From Flavobacterium terrae (GTDB taxonomy: Bacteria; Bacteroidota; Bacteroidia; Flavobacteriales; Flavobacteriaceae), in contig NZ_FQZI01000001.1 of NCBI RefSeq assembly GCF_900142035.1, forward strand, positions 124,001 to 188,000: DNA of 64,000 bases, in the 5' to 3' direction. Position 1 is the first letter of the stretch. Every line of letters starts with the position of its first letter. Of this stretch, positions 16,360 to 24,802 are shown piece after piece. The notes beneath the pieces were generated by a model. That model did no database searches and was not told where the DNA came from. It saw nothing but the letters and a program-made list of their open reading frames with translations. A program made the position numbers and the translations under genes.

Positions 16360-18576
16360 TTATTGTTTTACAATTTTCAATACTTTTTCCACTCCTTCAG
16401 ATTGTACTTTAACAAAGTAAACTCCACTATTTAAGCCTGACAAATCCAAAACAACTTTTGATGAATTGAAAGAATTAGTTTGAACTGTTTTTCCAAGAAC
16501 ATCACTAACAACTACATTATTAATAGATCTACTACTGTTTTTTGATAAAATTGTTAAAACTCCAATTGTAGGATTTGGATATACTGCAAAACTTTCACTT
16601 TCAAAATTAGCTACACTTAAAGTTGACACAAATTCAGTATTAAAAGTATTGGTAACAATAGCAGGATTAAAATCAAAATAAATGCTCGCTGTATTAGGAA
16701 TAATATCTCCAATAGCATAACCTGGCTTTGGTTTTATTTGGAAAGTAACATATCCTTTTCCTATAGCTGTATTAGCCACCGAAGGTTCAAGCTCAATTCC
16801 ATTAAATTTCCAATTTAAATTATTCCCAACCCTATCAAGTGCATAATCATGACTGGCATTAATCATTCTTACCGTAGTTTCATCAAGTTTAGAATCTAAA
16901 ACATCATTCACTCTAACATTTACAGCGTTTGCTGTTCCGGTATTTTCAAATTGAATTGTATAGGTTAAATAATCATTTGAAGTAAAAGATGAATGTAATA
17001 TTTTTCCACCATGCGATTCGATTTTATCATTAGGATCGTAAGAACCAACAATAGTTTGAGTCAAACTACTAGCATTGTTTGATGTATTTATATCTGTTCC
17101 CGAAATGGTAGCCAAAAAATTATTAGTAATTGTCTGACCTAATGCAACTGTTGGAATAGTTGGTACCTGCATTATTACATCAATATATCTAACTTCTCCA
17201 GGTAGTAAATTAGTGAAATTATAAGTAAAACCGTTTGTCCCTGAAACCGTTCCAGATTGAGAAATACCTGTAATCGTAACCGCATTATCTTTAATAAAAG
17301 TTAATGTTCCTGAATCTATGGTTTGGTTTCCGTTGTTTTTATACATCAAACGGTTTGTATATGTAAATCCTGGTCGTGGTGGTGCGCCATTTGGAAAAAC
17401 AGCAACTTCCAAATCTTTATGATCCAATACTGTTACAGGAAAATTATAGGTTGTAACTCCAGAACCTGTTGCTACTGAAACATTATTATAAGAAGAAGTA
17501 CCTAAACTATATTGCAACGGATTAACATTACCAATCGAATAACTTACATTATACATGTTTGCAGGGTTGGTTTCATAAATATAATGCACTCCTGATGAAG
17601 CCGTTATAATGTGATTAATCCCATTATTATTCATTTGGCACTGAAAGTTTCCAAGTGTAAAATTTTGCTCTCCCCCGTCCTGAATTCCGTTTGTGTTTGT
17701 ATCAACAAATGCATTTAGCTTAATTCCATCGGTAATTGATAATGCTTCCTCATCTATTACAGCAATTGAATACAAATTGCCATCATATGTTCCGTTTGCA
17801 GCAACATTAGTTGAAAACCAACCGTTATTTATATCCTGTTGTGTGATAACGTGTGTTCCTGTAAAGGTTGTTGCGTCTGAAGCACTCGGATTTAGCGTTG
17901 CCAGAGAACCGTTAATGGTTAGATCGTTACCCGAAAGTGTCAGGTTGGTGATGGGTGCATTTTCGTTATTTGTAACTGTAAATTGATAAGCAATCACATC
18001 GCCCACATTGGTAAAACCATCGTTATTATAATCGACATAATTGCTCGTTACAGACAATTCTAATAATGGATCAACCGTTATATTCTGTAAAAGCACACAC
18101 CCATTTTCATTCACAACAGTTATTTGGTGCATTCCCACAGAAACATTAGTAAATATATTTGAACTTTGACTTGGGCCATTGTCTAAAGAATACTGATAGT
18201 TACCGCTATTCACAACCGAGACTGTAACTGTATGCCCCTCTACAGCAACTGTAAAATACAACGGAGCTGGTTCTGTTATAATCACATTCATACTAAACAT
18301 TTGTTGTGGCACACTACTATCGAAAGCATTTACGGTATAAACTCCTGCAAATAAATTAGTAAACACACTATTTGAAGTTGGTCCATACATTGGTCCACCA
18401 TTTTGCATTACCGAAAAAGTATAAGGCGGAACTCCTCCTGTAGCGTTTACATGTATTAACCCACTAGGCTCACCAGGACAATTGGGATTCTGAAACATTA
18501 CATTTCCTGTAAATATCTGTGCATAAATAGCATTAAAACTTAAAAAAAAGAAAAAGATAAGTAGTTGTTTTTTCAT
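16360..18576 (-). CDS. Secreted SprB-repeat protein with T9SS type A sorting domain
   Basis: 738 residues from the ATG at 18576, chosen because it opens a clean signal peptide (MKKQLLIFFFFLSFNAIYAQ); an in-frame ATG 45 bases upstream adds a non-signal extension. An SprB-like repeat follows (NATGGVPPYTFSV), and a second such repeat at SVVNSGNYQYSLDNGP. The middle has DUF11/CARDB-like beta domains (NNENAPITNLTLSG, FENTGTANAVNVRVNDVLD). The C-terminal 75 residues are a T9SS type A domain (YPNPTIGVLTI ... SGVYFVKVQSEG). It is exported by the Bacteroidota type IX system and held at the surface or released. It is probably an adhesin-like protein; no enzymatic domain is visible. Confidence 0.85.
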   Translation of the reverse strand: MKKQLLIFFFFLSFNAIYAQIFTGNVMFQNPNCPGEPSGLIHVNATGGVPPYTFSVMQNGGPMYGPTSNSVFTNLFAGVYTVNAFDSSVPQQMFSMNVIITEPAPLYFTVAVEGHTVTVSVVNSGNYQYSLDNGPSQSSNIFTNVSVGMHQITVVNENGCVLLQNITVDPLLELSVTSNYVDYNNDGFTNVGDVIAYQFTVTNNENAPITNLTLSGNDLTINGSLATLNPSASDATTFTGTHVITQQDINNGWFSTNVAANGTYDGNLYSIAVIDEEALSITDGIKLNAFVDTNTNGIQDGGEQNFTLGNFQCQMNNNGINHIITASSGVHYIYETNPANMYNVSYSIGNVNPLQYSLGTSSYNNVSVATGSGVTTYNFPVTVLDHKDLEVAVFPNGAPPRPGFTYTNRLMYKNNGNQTIDSGTLTFIKDNAVTITGISQSGTVSGTNGFTYNFTNLLPGEVRYIDVIMQVPTIPTVALGQTITNNFLATISGTDINTSNNASSLTQTIVGSYDPNDKIESHGGKILHSSFTSNDYLTYTIQFENTGTANAVNVRVNDVLDSKLDETTVRMINASHDYALDRVGNNLNWKFNGIELEPSVANTAIGKGYVTFQIKPKPGYAIGDIIPNTASIYFDFNPAIVTNTFNTEFVSTLSVANFESESFAVYPNPTIGVLTILSKNSSRSINNVVVSDVLGKTVQTNSFNSSKVVLDLSGLNSGVYFVKVQSEGVEKVLKIVKQ

Positions 18577-18680
18577 AAAATCCAATTTTAGGATCGACAA
18601 ATATAGACAAAAAATTAACACTACTTTTATTCAAAAAAAAATCATAGACATATTAGATTTTTGTTTATTTGTAACACAGC

Positions 18681-18780
18681 GTGAGGGATTGAAGCGACAT
18701 CCTTTTTTAGAACATTGAGGTTTTCGAAATGTTCTAAAAAAGATACAGCGAAAAGCCCGACCCAAAGGGTCACGCCCAAC
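18681..18780 (+). repeat. Structured intergenic element of Flavobacterium type
   Basis: The 100 bases before the MFS gene are far more GC-rich than their surroundings. They hold a 15-bp perfect stem (CTTTTTTAGAACATT 18702-18716 with its complement 18728-18742), flanked by GTGAGGGATTGAAGCGACATC and, after it, GATACAGCGAAAAGCCCGACCC-AAA-GGGTC (given in parts). I recall very similar GGGAT-GAAG-ACATCCTTTT / AGATACAGC-AAAGCCCGACCC blocks in many Flavobacterium intergenic regions, but cannot check this here. It may be a mobile repeat or a conserved RNA. Confidence 0.55.
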
Positions 18781-18791
18781 AACAAATCATC

Positions 18792-20009
18792 ATGAAAAAA
18801 AATCAAAAACAAGCCGCTATAGGTTTTATATTTATCACATTATTAATTGATGTTATTGGATTAGGAATCATCATTCCGGTGGTTCCAAAATTAATCCAAG
18901 AACTGATTCATGGCGATATAAGTGAAGCGGCCAAATATGGAGGTTGGTTAACATTTGCCTATGCCATTACTCAATTTCTTTTTTCCCCATTAGTTGGAAA
19001 CTTAAGCGATAAATTTGGAAGAAGGCCAGTTCTGTTACTTTCCTTGTTTGGTTTTAGCTTGGATTATTTACTACTCGCTTTTGCCCCTACTATCACCTGG
19101 CTCTTTATAGGTCGAATTATTGCTGGTATTACAGGAGCGAGTATTACAACTGCAGCAGCTTACATTGGTGATATTAGTAATAACGAAAACAGAGCAAAAA
19201 ACTTCGGGATGATTGGTGCTGCGTTTGGGCTTGGTTTCATTATTGGCCCTGTACTTGGAGGGTTACTTGGACAATATGGCGCTAGGGTTCCTTTTTATGC
19301 AGCAGCAATACTTTGCTTGTTCAACTTTTTATATGGTTACTTTATTCTTCCAGAATCATTATCTAAAAAAAATAGAAGAGAATTCGATATTAAGCGCGCA
19401 AATCCTATTGGATCATTTATACATTTAAAAAAATATCCAAGTTTAATAGGTTTGGTTGCTGCTGTTTTCCTACTTCATACGGCTTCACATGCTGTACAAA
19501 GTAATTGGAGTTATTTTACCATGTACCAATTCAAATGGGACGAAACCATGGTTGGTATTTCTCTTGGTGTTGTAGGTTTATTAGTAGCTTTAGTACAAGG
19601 AGGTCTTATTCGATGGATAAATCCAAAGCTAGGGAATGTAAAAAGTATCTATGTAGGTATGGCATTGTATACCTTGGGCATGTTTCTTTTTGGTTTCGCG
19701 ACACAAAGTTGGATGATGTTTGCTTTTTTAATCCCCTACTGTCTAGGCGGAATTGCTGGACCAGCTTTACAAGCTGTAATAGCTTCACAAGTTCCTGCAA
19801 ATGAACAAGGCGAAATACAAGGAACATTAACCAGTTTAGTTAGCGCTGCTGCAATTATTGGTCCGCCTTTAATGTCTACTGTGTTCTACTATTTTACACA
19901 CAATGAAGCTCCTTTTGAATTTGCTGGAGCACCGTTTATTGTGGGCGGAGTTGGAATGCTTATGAGTACCATTGTTGCTTATGCTTCTTTAAAAAAGCAT
20001 CATGCTTAG
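18792..20009 (+). CDS. MFS efflux transporter of the TetA/TCR type
   Basis: 405 residues with twelve hydrophobic helices. Motif A is [11 protein letters not shown] between helices 2 and 3, with a weaker copy in the second half. The antiporter motif C is seen as [16 protein letters not shown] in helix 5. Family members are proton-coupled exporters of tetracycline or other drugs. Nothing shows the substrate and the gene stands alone, so it may be a general efflux pump. The ATG lies 12 bases after the intergenic repeat element. Confidence 0.88.
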   Translation: MKKNQKQAAIGFIFITLLIDVIGLGIIIPVVPKLIQELIHGDISEAAKYGGWLTFAYAITQFLFSPLVGNLSDKFGRRPVLLLSLFGFSLDYLLLAFAPTITWLFIGRIIAGITGASITTAAAYIGDISNNENRAKNFGMIGAAFGLGFIIGPVLGGLLGQYGARVPFYAAAILCLFNFLYGYFILPESLSKKNRREFDIKRANPIGSFIHLKKYPSLIGLVAAVFLLHTASHAVQSNWSYFTMYQFKWDETMVGISLGVVGLLVALVQGGLIRWINPKLGNVKSIYVGMALYTLGMFLFGFATQSWMMFAFLIPYCLGGIAGPALQAVIASQVPANEQGEIQGTLTSLVSAAAIIGPPLMSTVFYYFTHNEAPFEFAGAPFIVGGVGMLMSTIVAYASLKKHHA

Positions 20010-20024
20010 TTTTTCAATTAATAG

Positions 20025-20032
20025 TATCTTTG
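20025..20032 (+). promoter_or_regulatory. Promoter -7 element of lpxH
   Basis: TATCTTTG is a perfect TAnnTTTG match 15 bases before the lpxH ATG, so the leader would be only about 8-10 bases long. Confidence 0.5.
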
Positions 20033-20047
20033 TCGAAATTTTGACCA

Positions 20048-20800
20048 ATGAATACATCCTCTAATACAAAAATATATTTCGCCAGCGACCAACATTTAGG
20101 TGCTCCAACACCTGAAGCTAGTTTCCCACGCGAACAAAAATTTGTAGCCTGGCTGGATGAAGTAAAAAAAGATGCAGAAGCTATTTTTTTGTTAGGTGAT
20201 TTATTCGATTTTTGGTTTGAATACAAAACGGTTGTTCCAAAAGGCTTCGTTAGAGTTTTGGGTAAACTAGCCGAAATTAGAGATAGTGGCATTCCTGTTT
20301 ACTTTTTTGTTGGAAATCACGATTTATGGATGGACGATTACTTTCAAATGGAACTAAATATTCCTGTCTATCATACTACAAAAGAATTTACTTTTAACAA
20401 CAAAACCTTTTTAATTGGCCATGGAGATGGTTTAGGTCCTGGTGACAAAGGCTATAAACGAATGAAAAAAGTATTTACCAATCCTTTTTCGAAATGGTTA
20501 TTCAGATGGCTACATCCTGATGTTGGAGTAAAATTAGCTCAATATCTTTCTGTAAAAAACAAATTGATTTCGGGTGATGAAGATGTAAAATTTCTAGGTG
20601 AAGAAAACGAGTGGTTGGTACAATATGCCAAATTAAAATTGCAGTCTAAACACTATGATTATTTTGTATTTGGACACCGTCATTTACCAATGGAAATTCA
20701 GTTAAATGAATCCTCAAAATACATTAATCTAGGCGATTGGATTGGTTATTTCACCTATGGTGTTTTTGATGGAACTACTTTTGAATTAAAGAAATACTAA
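20048..20800 (+). CDS. lpxH: UDP-2,3-diacylglucosamine diphosphatase
   Basis: 250 residues of the calcineurin-like phosphoesterase fold. The metal-binding blocks appear in order: SDQHLGAP, GDLFDFWFEY, GNHDLW, GHGDGLGPGD and FGHRHLP. It releases UMP from UDP-2,3-diacylglucosamine to give lipid X, a cytoplasmic membrane-associated step of lipid A synthesis. It stands alone on the + strand between an MFS gene and the riboswitch. Confidence 0.93.
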   Translation: MNTSSNTKIYFASDQHLGAPTPEASFPREQKFVAWLDEVKKDAEAIFLLGDLFDFWFEYKTVVPKGFVRVLGKLAEIRDSGIPVYFFVGNHDLWMDDYFQMELNIPVYHTTKEFTFNNKTFLIGHGDGLGPGDKGYKRMKKVFTNPFSKWLFRWLHPDVGVKLAQYLSVKNKLISGDEDVKFLGEENEWLVQYAKLKLQSKHYDYFVFGHRHLPMEIQLNESSKYINLGDWIGYFTYGVFDGTTFELKKY

Positions 20801-20842
20801 CCTGTAAGAGGTTTCTTTCTTAATTGCATTTCGCGAATTATA

Positions 20843-20876
20843 TTTTGCATTTTCTGTTTTCTTTTAATTAAATTTG
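20843..20876 (+). promoter_or_regulatory. Promoter of the riboswitch-receptor transcript
   Basis: TTTTG at 20843-20847 and TAAATTTG at 20869-20876 are 21 bases apart, matching both Bacteroidota elements. The predicted start is about 20881-20883, at the first base of riboswitch stem P1. Confidence 0.6.
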
Positions 20877-20880
20877 CGCC

Positions 20881-20961
20881 GTCTCAAAGGGGTGCTCTAA
20901 ATAACGAGCTGAGATTATACCCAATGAACCTAGAACAGGTAATGCTGTTTAGGGATAAGAC
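20881..20961 (+). ncRNA. TPP riboswitch (THI element)
   Basis: The conserved core is complete: GGGGTGCT, then CGAGCTGAGATTATACCC, the GAACCTAGAACAGGTAATGC arm and AGGGATAAGAC. P1 pairs GTCT (20881-20884) with AGAC (20958-20961). P2 pairs GGGGT with ACCC. It senses thiamine diphosphate and controls the TonB-dependent receptor 88 bases downstream, normally repressing it when thiamine is abundant. Confidence 0.95.
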
Positions 20962-21021
20962 ACTAACTAGAAGTGGTTATTGTCGAGAAATTCATTATCA
21001 ATTTATTAAAAAAGAATAATT

Positions 21022-21050
21022 ACCCCTTTTATTCGTAAACATTTACGAAT
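21022..21050 (+). promoter_or_regulatory. Expression platform over the receptor start codon
   Basis: ATTCGTAAA (21031-21039) and TTTACGAAT (21042-21050) form a hairpin that takes in the first two bases of the ATG at 21049. Just before it, ACCCCTTT (21022-21029) is complementary over 8 bases to AAAGGGGT (20886-20893) in the riboswitch P2 strand. A switch between these pairings would couple ligand binding to translation start. This is inference from complementarity. Confidence 0.45.
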
Positions 21051-23211
21051 GAAAACTTTATTCAAAACACTTATTATAGCAATATTGCTATTAAATTCTG
21101 GAAGTTCTTTTGCTCAAGAATCTACAAAGGATTCGGTAAAAGTTAATTCCTTAGAAGAAGTCATGGTACAAGCTATACGTGCCAACGAAAAAACTCCAAT
21201 CTCTTTCAGTAATTTTTCTAAAAAGGAAATTGCTAAACGTAATCTAGGACAGGATATACCTGTTTTAATGAACTACCTCCCTTCGGTAGTTACAACAACC
21301 GATGCAGGAAACGGAGTTGGTTACACAGGAATTAGAGTTCGTGGGAGCGATGCAACACGTGTAAACGTAACTATTAACGGAATTCCTTACAATGATTCTG
21401 AAAGTCATGGCACTTATTGGGTTAACATGCCCGATTTTGCATCGTCTGCAGAAAGCATTCAATTACAAAGAGGAGTTGGAACCTCTACAAATGGATCTGG
21501 AGCTTTTGGCGCAAGCTTAAACGTTTTAACAGAAAACACAAGCGGTAAAGCAGGTGGTGAAATTTCAAATTCATATGGAAGTTTTAACACACACAAACAC
21601 ACTATTAAATTCAACACTGGATTATTAAATGATCATTTTGAAGTTTTAGGAAGACTTTCTAAAATAAACTCTGACGGTTATGTTGACAGAGCTTCTTCTA
21701 ACCTAAAATCTTACTTTTTACAAGGAAATTTCAATTCAAAAACTACTAGAATTAAAGCATTAATTTTTGGAGGGCATGAGATTACTTACCAATCATGGAA
21801 TGGTGTAGATGCAACTCAATTAGAAAATGACAGAACATTTAACTCAGCTGGTATTTATACTGATGAATTTGGCAATACTCGTTATTATGACAACGAAGTT
21901 GACAATTACAAGCAAAATCATGCTCAATTGCATTGGAATGAAACTTTTTCGAAAACATTTAGCACCAACTTAGCCATTCACTACACTAAAGGAAAAGGGT
22001 TCTACGAAAACTATAAAGAAGATGAGGCCTTTGAAGATTATGGATTAACACCAACTGCTGGACAAACCACTACCGATTTAGTTCGCCAAAAATGGTTAGA
22101 TAATGATTTTTACGGAACTACATTTTCATTAAATTATACTAATGAAAAGCTATCAGTAATTCTAGGTGGAGGTGCAAACAAATATGAAGGTTCTCATTTT
22201 GGAAAAGTTATTTGGGCCAGATATGCTTCGACAAGCGAATTAGGAGACAAATATTATGACGACTACGGAATTAAAACTGATGCTAACGTATTCTTAAAAG
22301 CTACTTATACATTCTTCAAAAAATTAAACCTATACGTAGACCTTCAAGGAAGAAATGTTAACTATAAAGCCAACGGAGTTCAAGCCGATATTGTCCAAGA
22401 TAACTTTAATTTTTTCAATCCAAAAGCAGGTGTAAGCTTCTCTCCTAATGAAAAAAACACAATCTACTATTCATTTGCAAGAGCAAACCGCGAGCCTAAT
22501 AGAACTGATTACGAAAACGGAAGTCCTCGCCCTGAAACATTAGACGATTTTGAATTAGGATGGCGTTTTAATTCAAATAAAATAAAGCTTAATGTAAATG
22601 GATATTATATGCTTTATCAAAATCAGTTAATCTTAACAGGAGGACTAGATGATGTAGGAGCACCAATTCGTGAAAACATAGGTAAAAGCTACCGACTAGG
22701 AGTTGAAGTTGATGCAAAAATTATTTTGCATCAAAAATGGTCAATTCAACCAAATATTACATTAAGTAAAAACAAAAATGTTGATTTCTATTTTCAAAGA
22801 GATGGAAATTTACAAAACTTAGGAGAAACTAATATTTCTTACTCTCCAGAAATTGTAGCTGGAAATATTTTAACTTTTAACCCTATACAACCATTGCAAG
22901 TTTCATTGCTTTCCAAATTTGTTGGAAAACAATACATGGGTAATATTGATGCAAGATCATCTGTTTTAAATGATTATTTTGTGAATGATTTTAGTGCTAG
23001 TTACGAAATCAAACCTAAGAAAGTTTTCAAATCAATTATTATTTCAGCAGTAGCTAACAACATCTTTAATAGAAAATACACTTCAAACGGGTATTTTTAC
23101 ACCTATGACGATACATGGTCTAACCCTCCTGCAATTACGACCATTGAAGGAGCAGGTTATTATCCTCAAGCAGGTGCAAATATATTAGCCGGTTTAACAC
23201 TTTTATTTTAA
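21049..23211 (+). CDS. TonB-dependent outer membrane receptor, probably for thiamine
   Basis: 720 residues. The signal peptide ends SGSSFAQ. A TonB-box-like region and the plug domain follow (VLMNYLPSVVTTTDAGNGVGYTGIRVRGSDATRVNV, in part; GIPYNDSESHGTYW). The rest is a 22-strand beta-barrel with typical tyrosine-rich strands and a terminal aromatic residue (LTLLF). The TPP riboswitch in its leader points to thiamine or a precursor as substrate, as described for TPP-controlled receptors in Bacteroides. No carboxypeptidase-like N-terminal extension and no SusD partner are present. Confidence 0.9.
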   Translation: MKTLFKTLIIAILLLNSGSSFAQESTKDSVKVNSLEEVMVQAIRANEKTPISFSNFSKKEIAKRNLGQDIPVLMNYLPSVVTTTDAGNGVGYTGIRVRGSDATRVNVTINGIPYNDSESHGTYWVNMPDFASSAESIQLQRGVGTSTNGSGAFGASLNVLTENTSGKAGGEISNSYGSFNTHKHTIKFNTGLLNDHFEVLGRLSKINSDGYVDRASSNLKSYFLQGNFNSKTTRIKALIFGGHEITYQSWNGVDATQLENDRTFNSAGIYTDEFGNTRYYDNEVDNYKQNHAQLHWNETFSKTFSTNLAIHYTKGKGFYENYKEDEAFEDYGLTPTAGQTTTDLVRQKWLDNDFYGTTFSLNYTNEKLSVILGGGANKYEGSHFGKVIWARYASTSELGDKYYDDYGIKTDANVFLKATYTFFKKLNLYVDLQGRNVNYKANGVQADIVQDNFNFFNPKAGVSFSPNEKNTIYYSFARANREPNRTDYENGSPRPETLDDFELGWRFNSNKIKLNVNGYYMLYQNQLILTGGLDDVGAPIRENIGKSYRLGVEVDAKIILHQKWSIQPNITLSKNKNVDFYFQRDGNLQNLGETNISYSPEIVAGNILTFNPIQPLQVSLLSKFVGKQYMGNIDARSSVLNDYFVNDFSASYEIKPKKVFKSIIISAVANNIFNRKYTSNGYFYTYDDTWSNPPAITTIEGAGYYPQAGANILAGLTLLF

Positions 23212-23214
23212 TAC

Positions 23215-23242
23215 AAAAAGAGGAGCAATTGCTCCTCTTTTT
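23215..23242. terminator. 28-base perfect palindrome, bidirectional terminator
   Basis: AAAAAGAGGAGCAA and TTGCTCCTCTTTTT are perfect complements between the receptor stop (+) and the Rieske-like gene stop (-), which it overlaps by 2 bases. Confidence 0.92.
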
Positions 23243-23666
23243 AATTATAAACTCTTATTACATCTCCCAATATTTCTGTCCTGTATTGCTTCAAAGGATA
23301 TTGCTCACCATTTTCTCCACTTCCAATATAAATACTGTACTTAGAATTTTCACATGAGCACTTGGCATAACCTCCTTCAATTGTTAACCGAGAACAAGCA
23401 ACTGGATATTGATTAGGACAACTTGCCTCCCAAGCTCGATAATCGCTTGTACCAGCAGCCACTATAATAATACCTTGTATTCCTGCTCCTGCATCTGTAA
23501 TTACCATAGAGTTTCCTGGAAATTTCAACGAATTATATTGTGGTAAATTTGTATTAATTTCTTTTGAAAAACTTACATTCTGCAAATATTGATTATTATT
23601 TACAGGCTTGTCTTTATCACAAGAAACTAATAATAAAGTAATAATTAAGGCGATAATTTGTTTCAT
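23241..23666 (-). CDS. Rieske-like lipoprotein lacking the His ligands
   Basis: 141 residues from the ATG at 23666, which begins a lipoprotein signal with lipobox LVSC (Cys16); an upstream in-frame ATG would bury it. The fold looks Rieske-like: ASCPNQYPVACSRL for the first ligand loop, CSCENSKYSIYIGSGENG for the second, then PLKQYRTEILGDVIRVY. The usual CPH and CxxH histidines are Asn85 and Glu106 here, so a normal 2Fe-2S site cannot form. Four Cys remain (83, 91, 103, 105) and could form disulfides or bind another metal. Role unknown. Confidence 0.7.
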   Translation of the reverse strand: MKQIIALIITLLLVSCDKDKPVNNNQYLQNVSFSKEINTNLPQYNSLKFPGNSMVITDAGAGIQGIIIVAAGTSDYRAWEASCPNQYPVACSRLTIEGGYAKCSCENSKYSIYIGSGENGEQYPLKQYRTEILGDVIRVYN

Positions 23667-23762
23667 TTTAAAAAAGCTAATAACTTGCTGTAACAAATTT
23701 AATTTAATTAACTTTGTAAACGCACCTATTTAGGGTTAAATTATAAATTAAAATAAAAATTA

Positions 23763-23803
23763 TATCTTTGTATGAAGAAATCCCGTCCCGATGGGATTTT
23801 TTC
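23763..23803 (+). promoter_or_regulatory. greA promoter -7 element and terminator-like leader hairpin
   Basis: TATCTTTG (23763-23770) matches TAnnTTTG. Only about 7 bases later AAATCCC (23778-23784) pairs with GGGATTT (23793-23799), followed by TTTTTC, an intrinsic-terminator form. The upstream gene is divergent, so there is no + strand gene for it to end. It sits in the greA leader, 21-46 bases before the ATG. Confidence 0.5.
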
Positions 23804-23823
23804 TATTTTATAAAAATGACGTT

Positions 23824-24300
23824 ATGAGTACAGTATCTTATTATACAGCCGCAGGATTAAAGAAATTAAAAGACGAACTAGAACAATTAAAAAGTATAGA
23901 ACGCCCAAAAGCATCACAAGCAATTGCAGAAGCAAGAGACAAAGGAGATTTATCTGAAAATGCAGAATATGATGCTGCAAAAGAAGCTCAAGGTCTTTTG
24001 GAAATGAAAATTGCTAAAATGGAAGAGCTTTATGCTAATGCTCGTTTAATTGACGAATCTCAGCTAGACACTTCAAAAGCATTAGTTTTATCACATGTGA
24101 AAATTAAAAACCAAACTAATGGTATGGAATTATCATATCAATTGGTAGCTGAAAGCGAAGCTGATCTAAAAACAGGAAAAATATCGGTTACTTCTCCTAT
24201 AGGAAAAGGTTTATTAGGCAAATCTGTTGGTGATATTGCCGAAATTCAAGTTCCTAACGGAATTCTTAAATTTGAAGTTCTAGAAATAACAAGAGACTAA
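23824..24300 (+). CDS. greA: Transcription elongation factor GreA
   Basis: 158 residues from the ATG at 23824 (MSTVSYYTAAGLKKLKDEL), the normal GreA length; an in-frame ATG 33 bases upstream lies in the leader hairpin. The N-terminal coiled coil carries the tip acidic residues in LSENAEYDAAKEAQ. The C-terminal FKBP-like domain has VTSPIGKGLLGKSVGD. It stimulates RNA cleavage by backtracked RNA polymerase. It is followed 16 bases later by a HIT protein gene in the same direction. Confidence 0.95.
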   Translation: MSTVSYYTAAGLKKLKDELEQLKSIERPKASQAIAEARDKGDLSENAEYDAAKEAQGLLEMKIAKMEELYANARLIDESQLDTSKALVLSHVKIKNQTNGMELSYQLVAESEADLKTGKISVTSPIGKGLLGKSVGDIAEIQVPNGILKFEVLEITRD

Positions 24301-24316
24301 ACCTAAAATCAACTCA

Positions 24317-24706
24317 ATGCCTTCTATTTTCACTAAAATCGTAAACGGGGAAATTCCTTGTTATAAAATTGCCGAAACTGATGATTTTTTGGCTTTTTTA
24401 GATGTTAATCCCAATGTAAAAGGACATGCTTTATGTATTCCTAAAAAAGAGATCGACAAAATTTTTGATATAGAAGATGAATTGTATTTAGGTCTAATGG
24501 CTTTCTCAAAAAAGATTGCCATTGCATTAGAAAAAACGGTGCCTTGCAAAAGAATAGGAATGACTGTTATTGGACTTGAAGTACCACATGCTCACGTTCA
24601 CCTAATTCCTCTAAACATGATGGACGATGCGCGATTCCACAACAAGGTAAAACTAACTCCTGAAGAATTTCAAGATCTAGCAAATGCGATAGCAAATAAT
24701 TTATAA
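24317..24706 (+). CDS. HIT family nucleotide hydrolase (HinT-like)
   Basis: 129 residues with the histidine triad HAHVHLIPL near residue 95 and the N-terminal IFTKIVNGEIPCYKIAE found in HinT-type proteins. Members hydrolyse AMP-linked phosphoramidates or acyl-adenylates. It is probably cotranscribed with greA, a pairing I recall as usual in Flavobacteriaceae. Confidence 0.92.
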   Translation: MPSIFTKIVNGEIPCYKIAETDDFLAFLDVNPNVKGHALCIPKKEIDKIFDIEDELYLGLMAFSKKIAIALEKTVPCKRIGMTVIGLEVPHAHVHLIPLNMMDDARFHNKVKLTPEEFQDLANAIANNL

Positions 24707-24709
24707 ATG

Positions 24710-24736
24710 AAATCCGGTTTTAAGCCGGATTTTTTA
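24710..24736 (+). terminator. Terminator of greA-HIT operon
   Basis: AAATCCGG and CCGGATTT form an 8-bp stem followed by TTTTTT, 4 bases after the HIT stop. Confidence 0.9.
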
Positions 24737-24790
24737 TTAACCCCAATCAAAAATTAACTTCTTAAATCAAATCATAAAAAGCATAATAAG

Positions 24791-24798
24791 TACCTTTG
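24791..24798 (+). promoter_or_regulatory. Promoter -7 element directly before umuC
   Basis: TACCTTTG is a perfect TAnnTTTG match only 4 bases before the umuC ATG at 24803, so the mRNA should begin at or next to the start codon. No SOS box could be recognised. Confidence 0.5.
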
Positions 24799-24802
24799 CA
24801 AC

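Noticed and set aside
16360..18576. The in-frame ATG 45 bases upstream as start
   Set aside because: It puts a second hydrophobic stretch before a complete signal peptide; the later ATG gives a normal one.
19505..19827. ORFs on both strands inside the MFS gene
   Set aside because: They are frame shadows of an intact transporter frame and have atypical Cys and Trp content.
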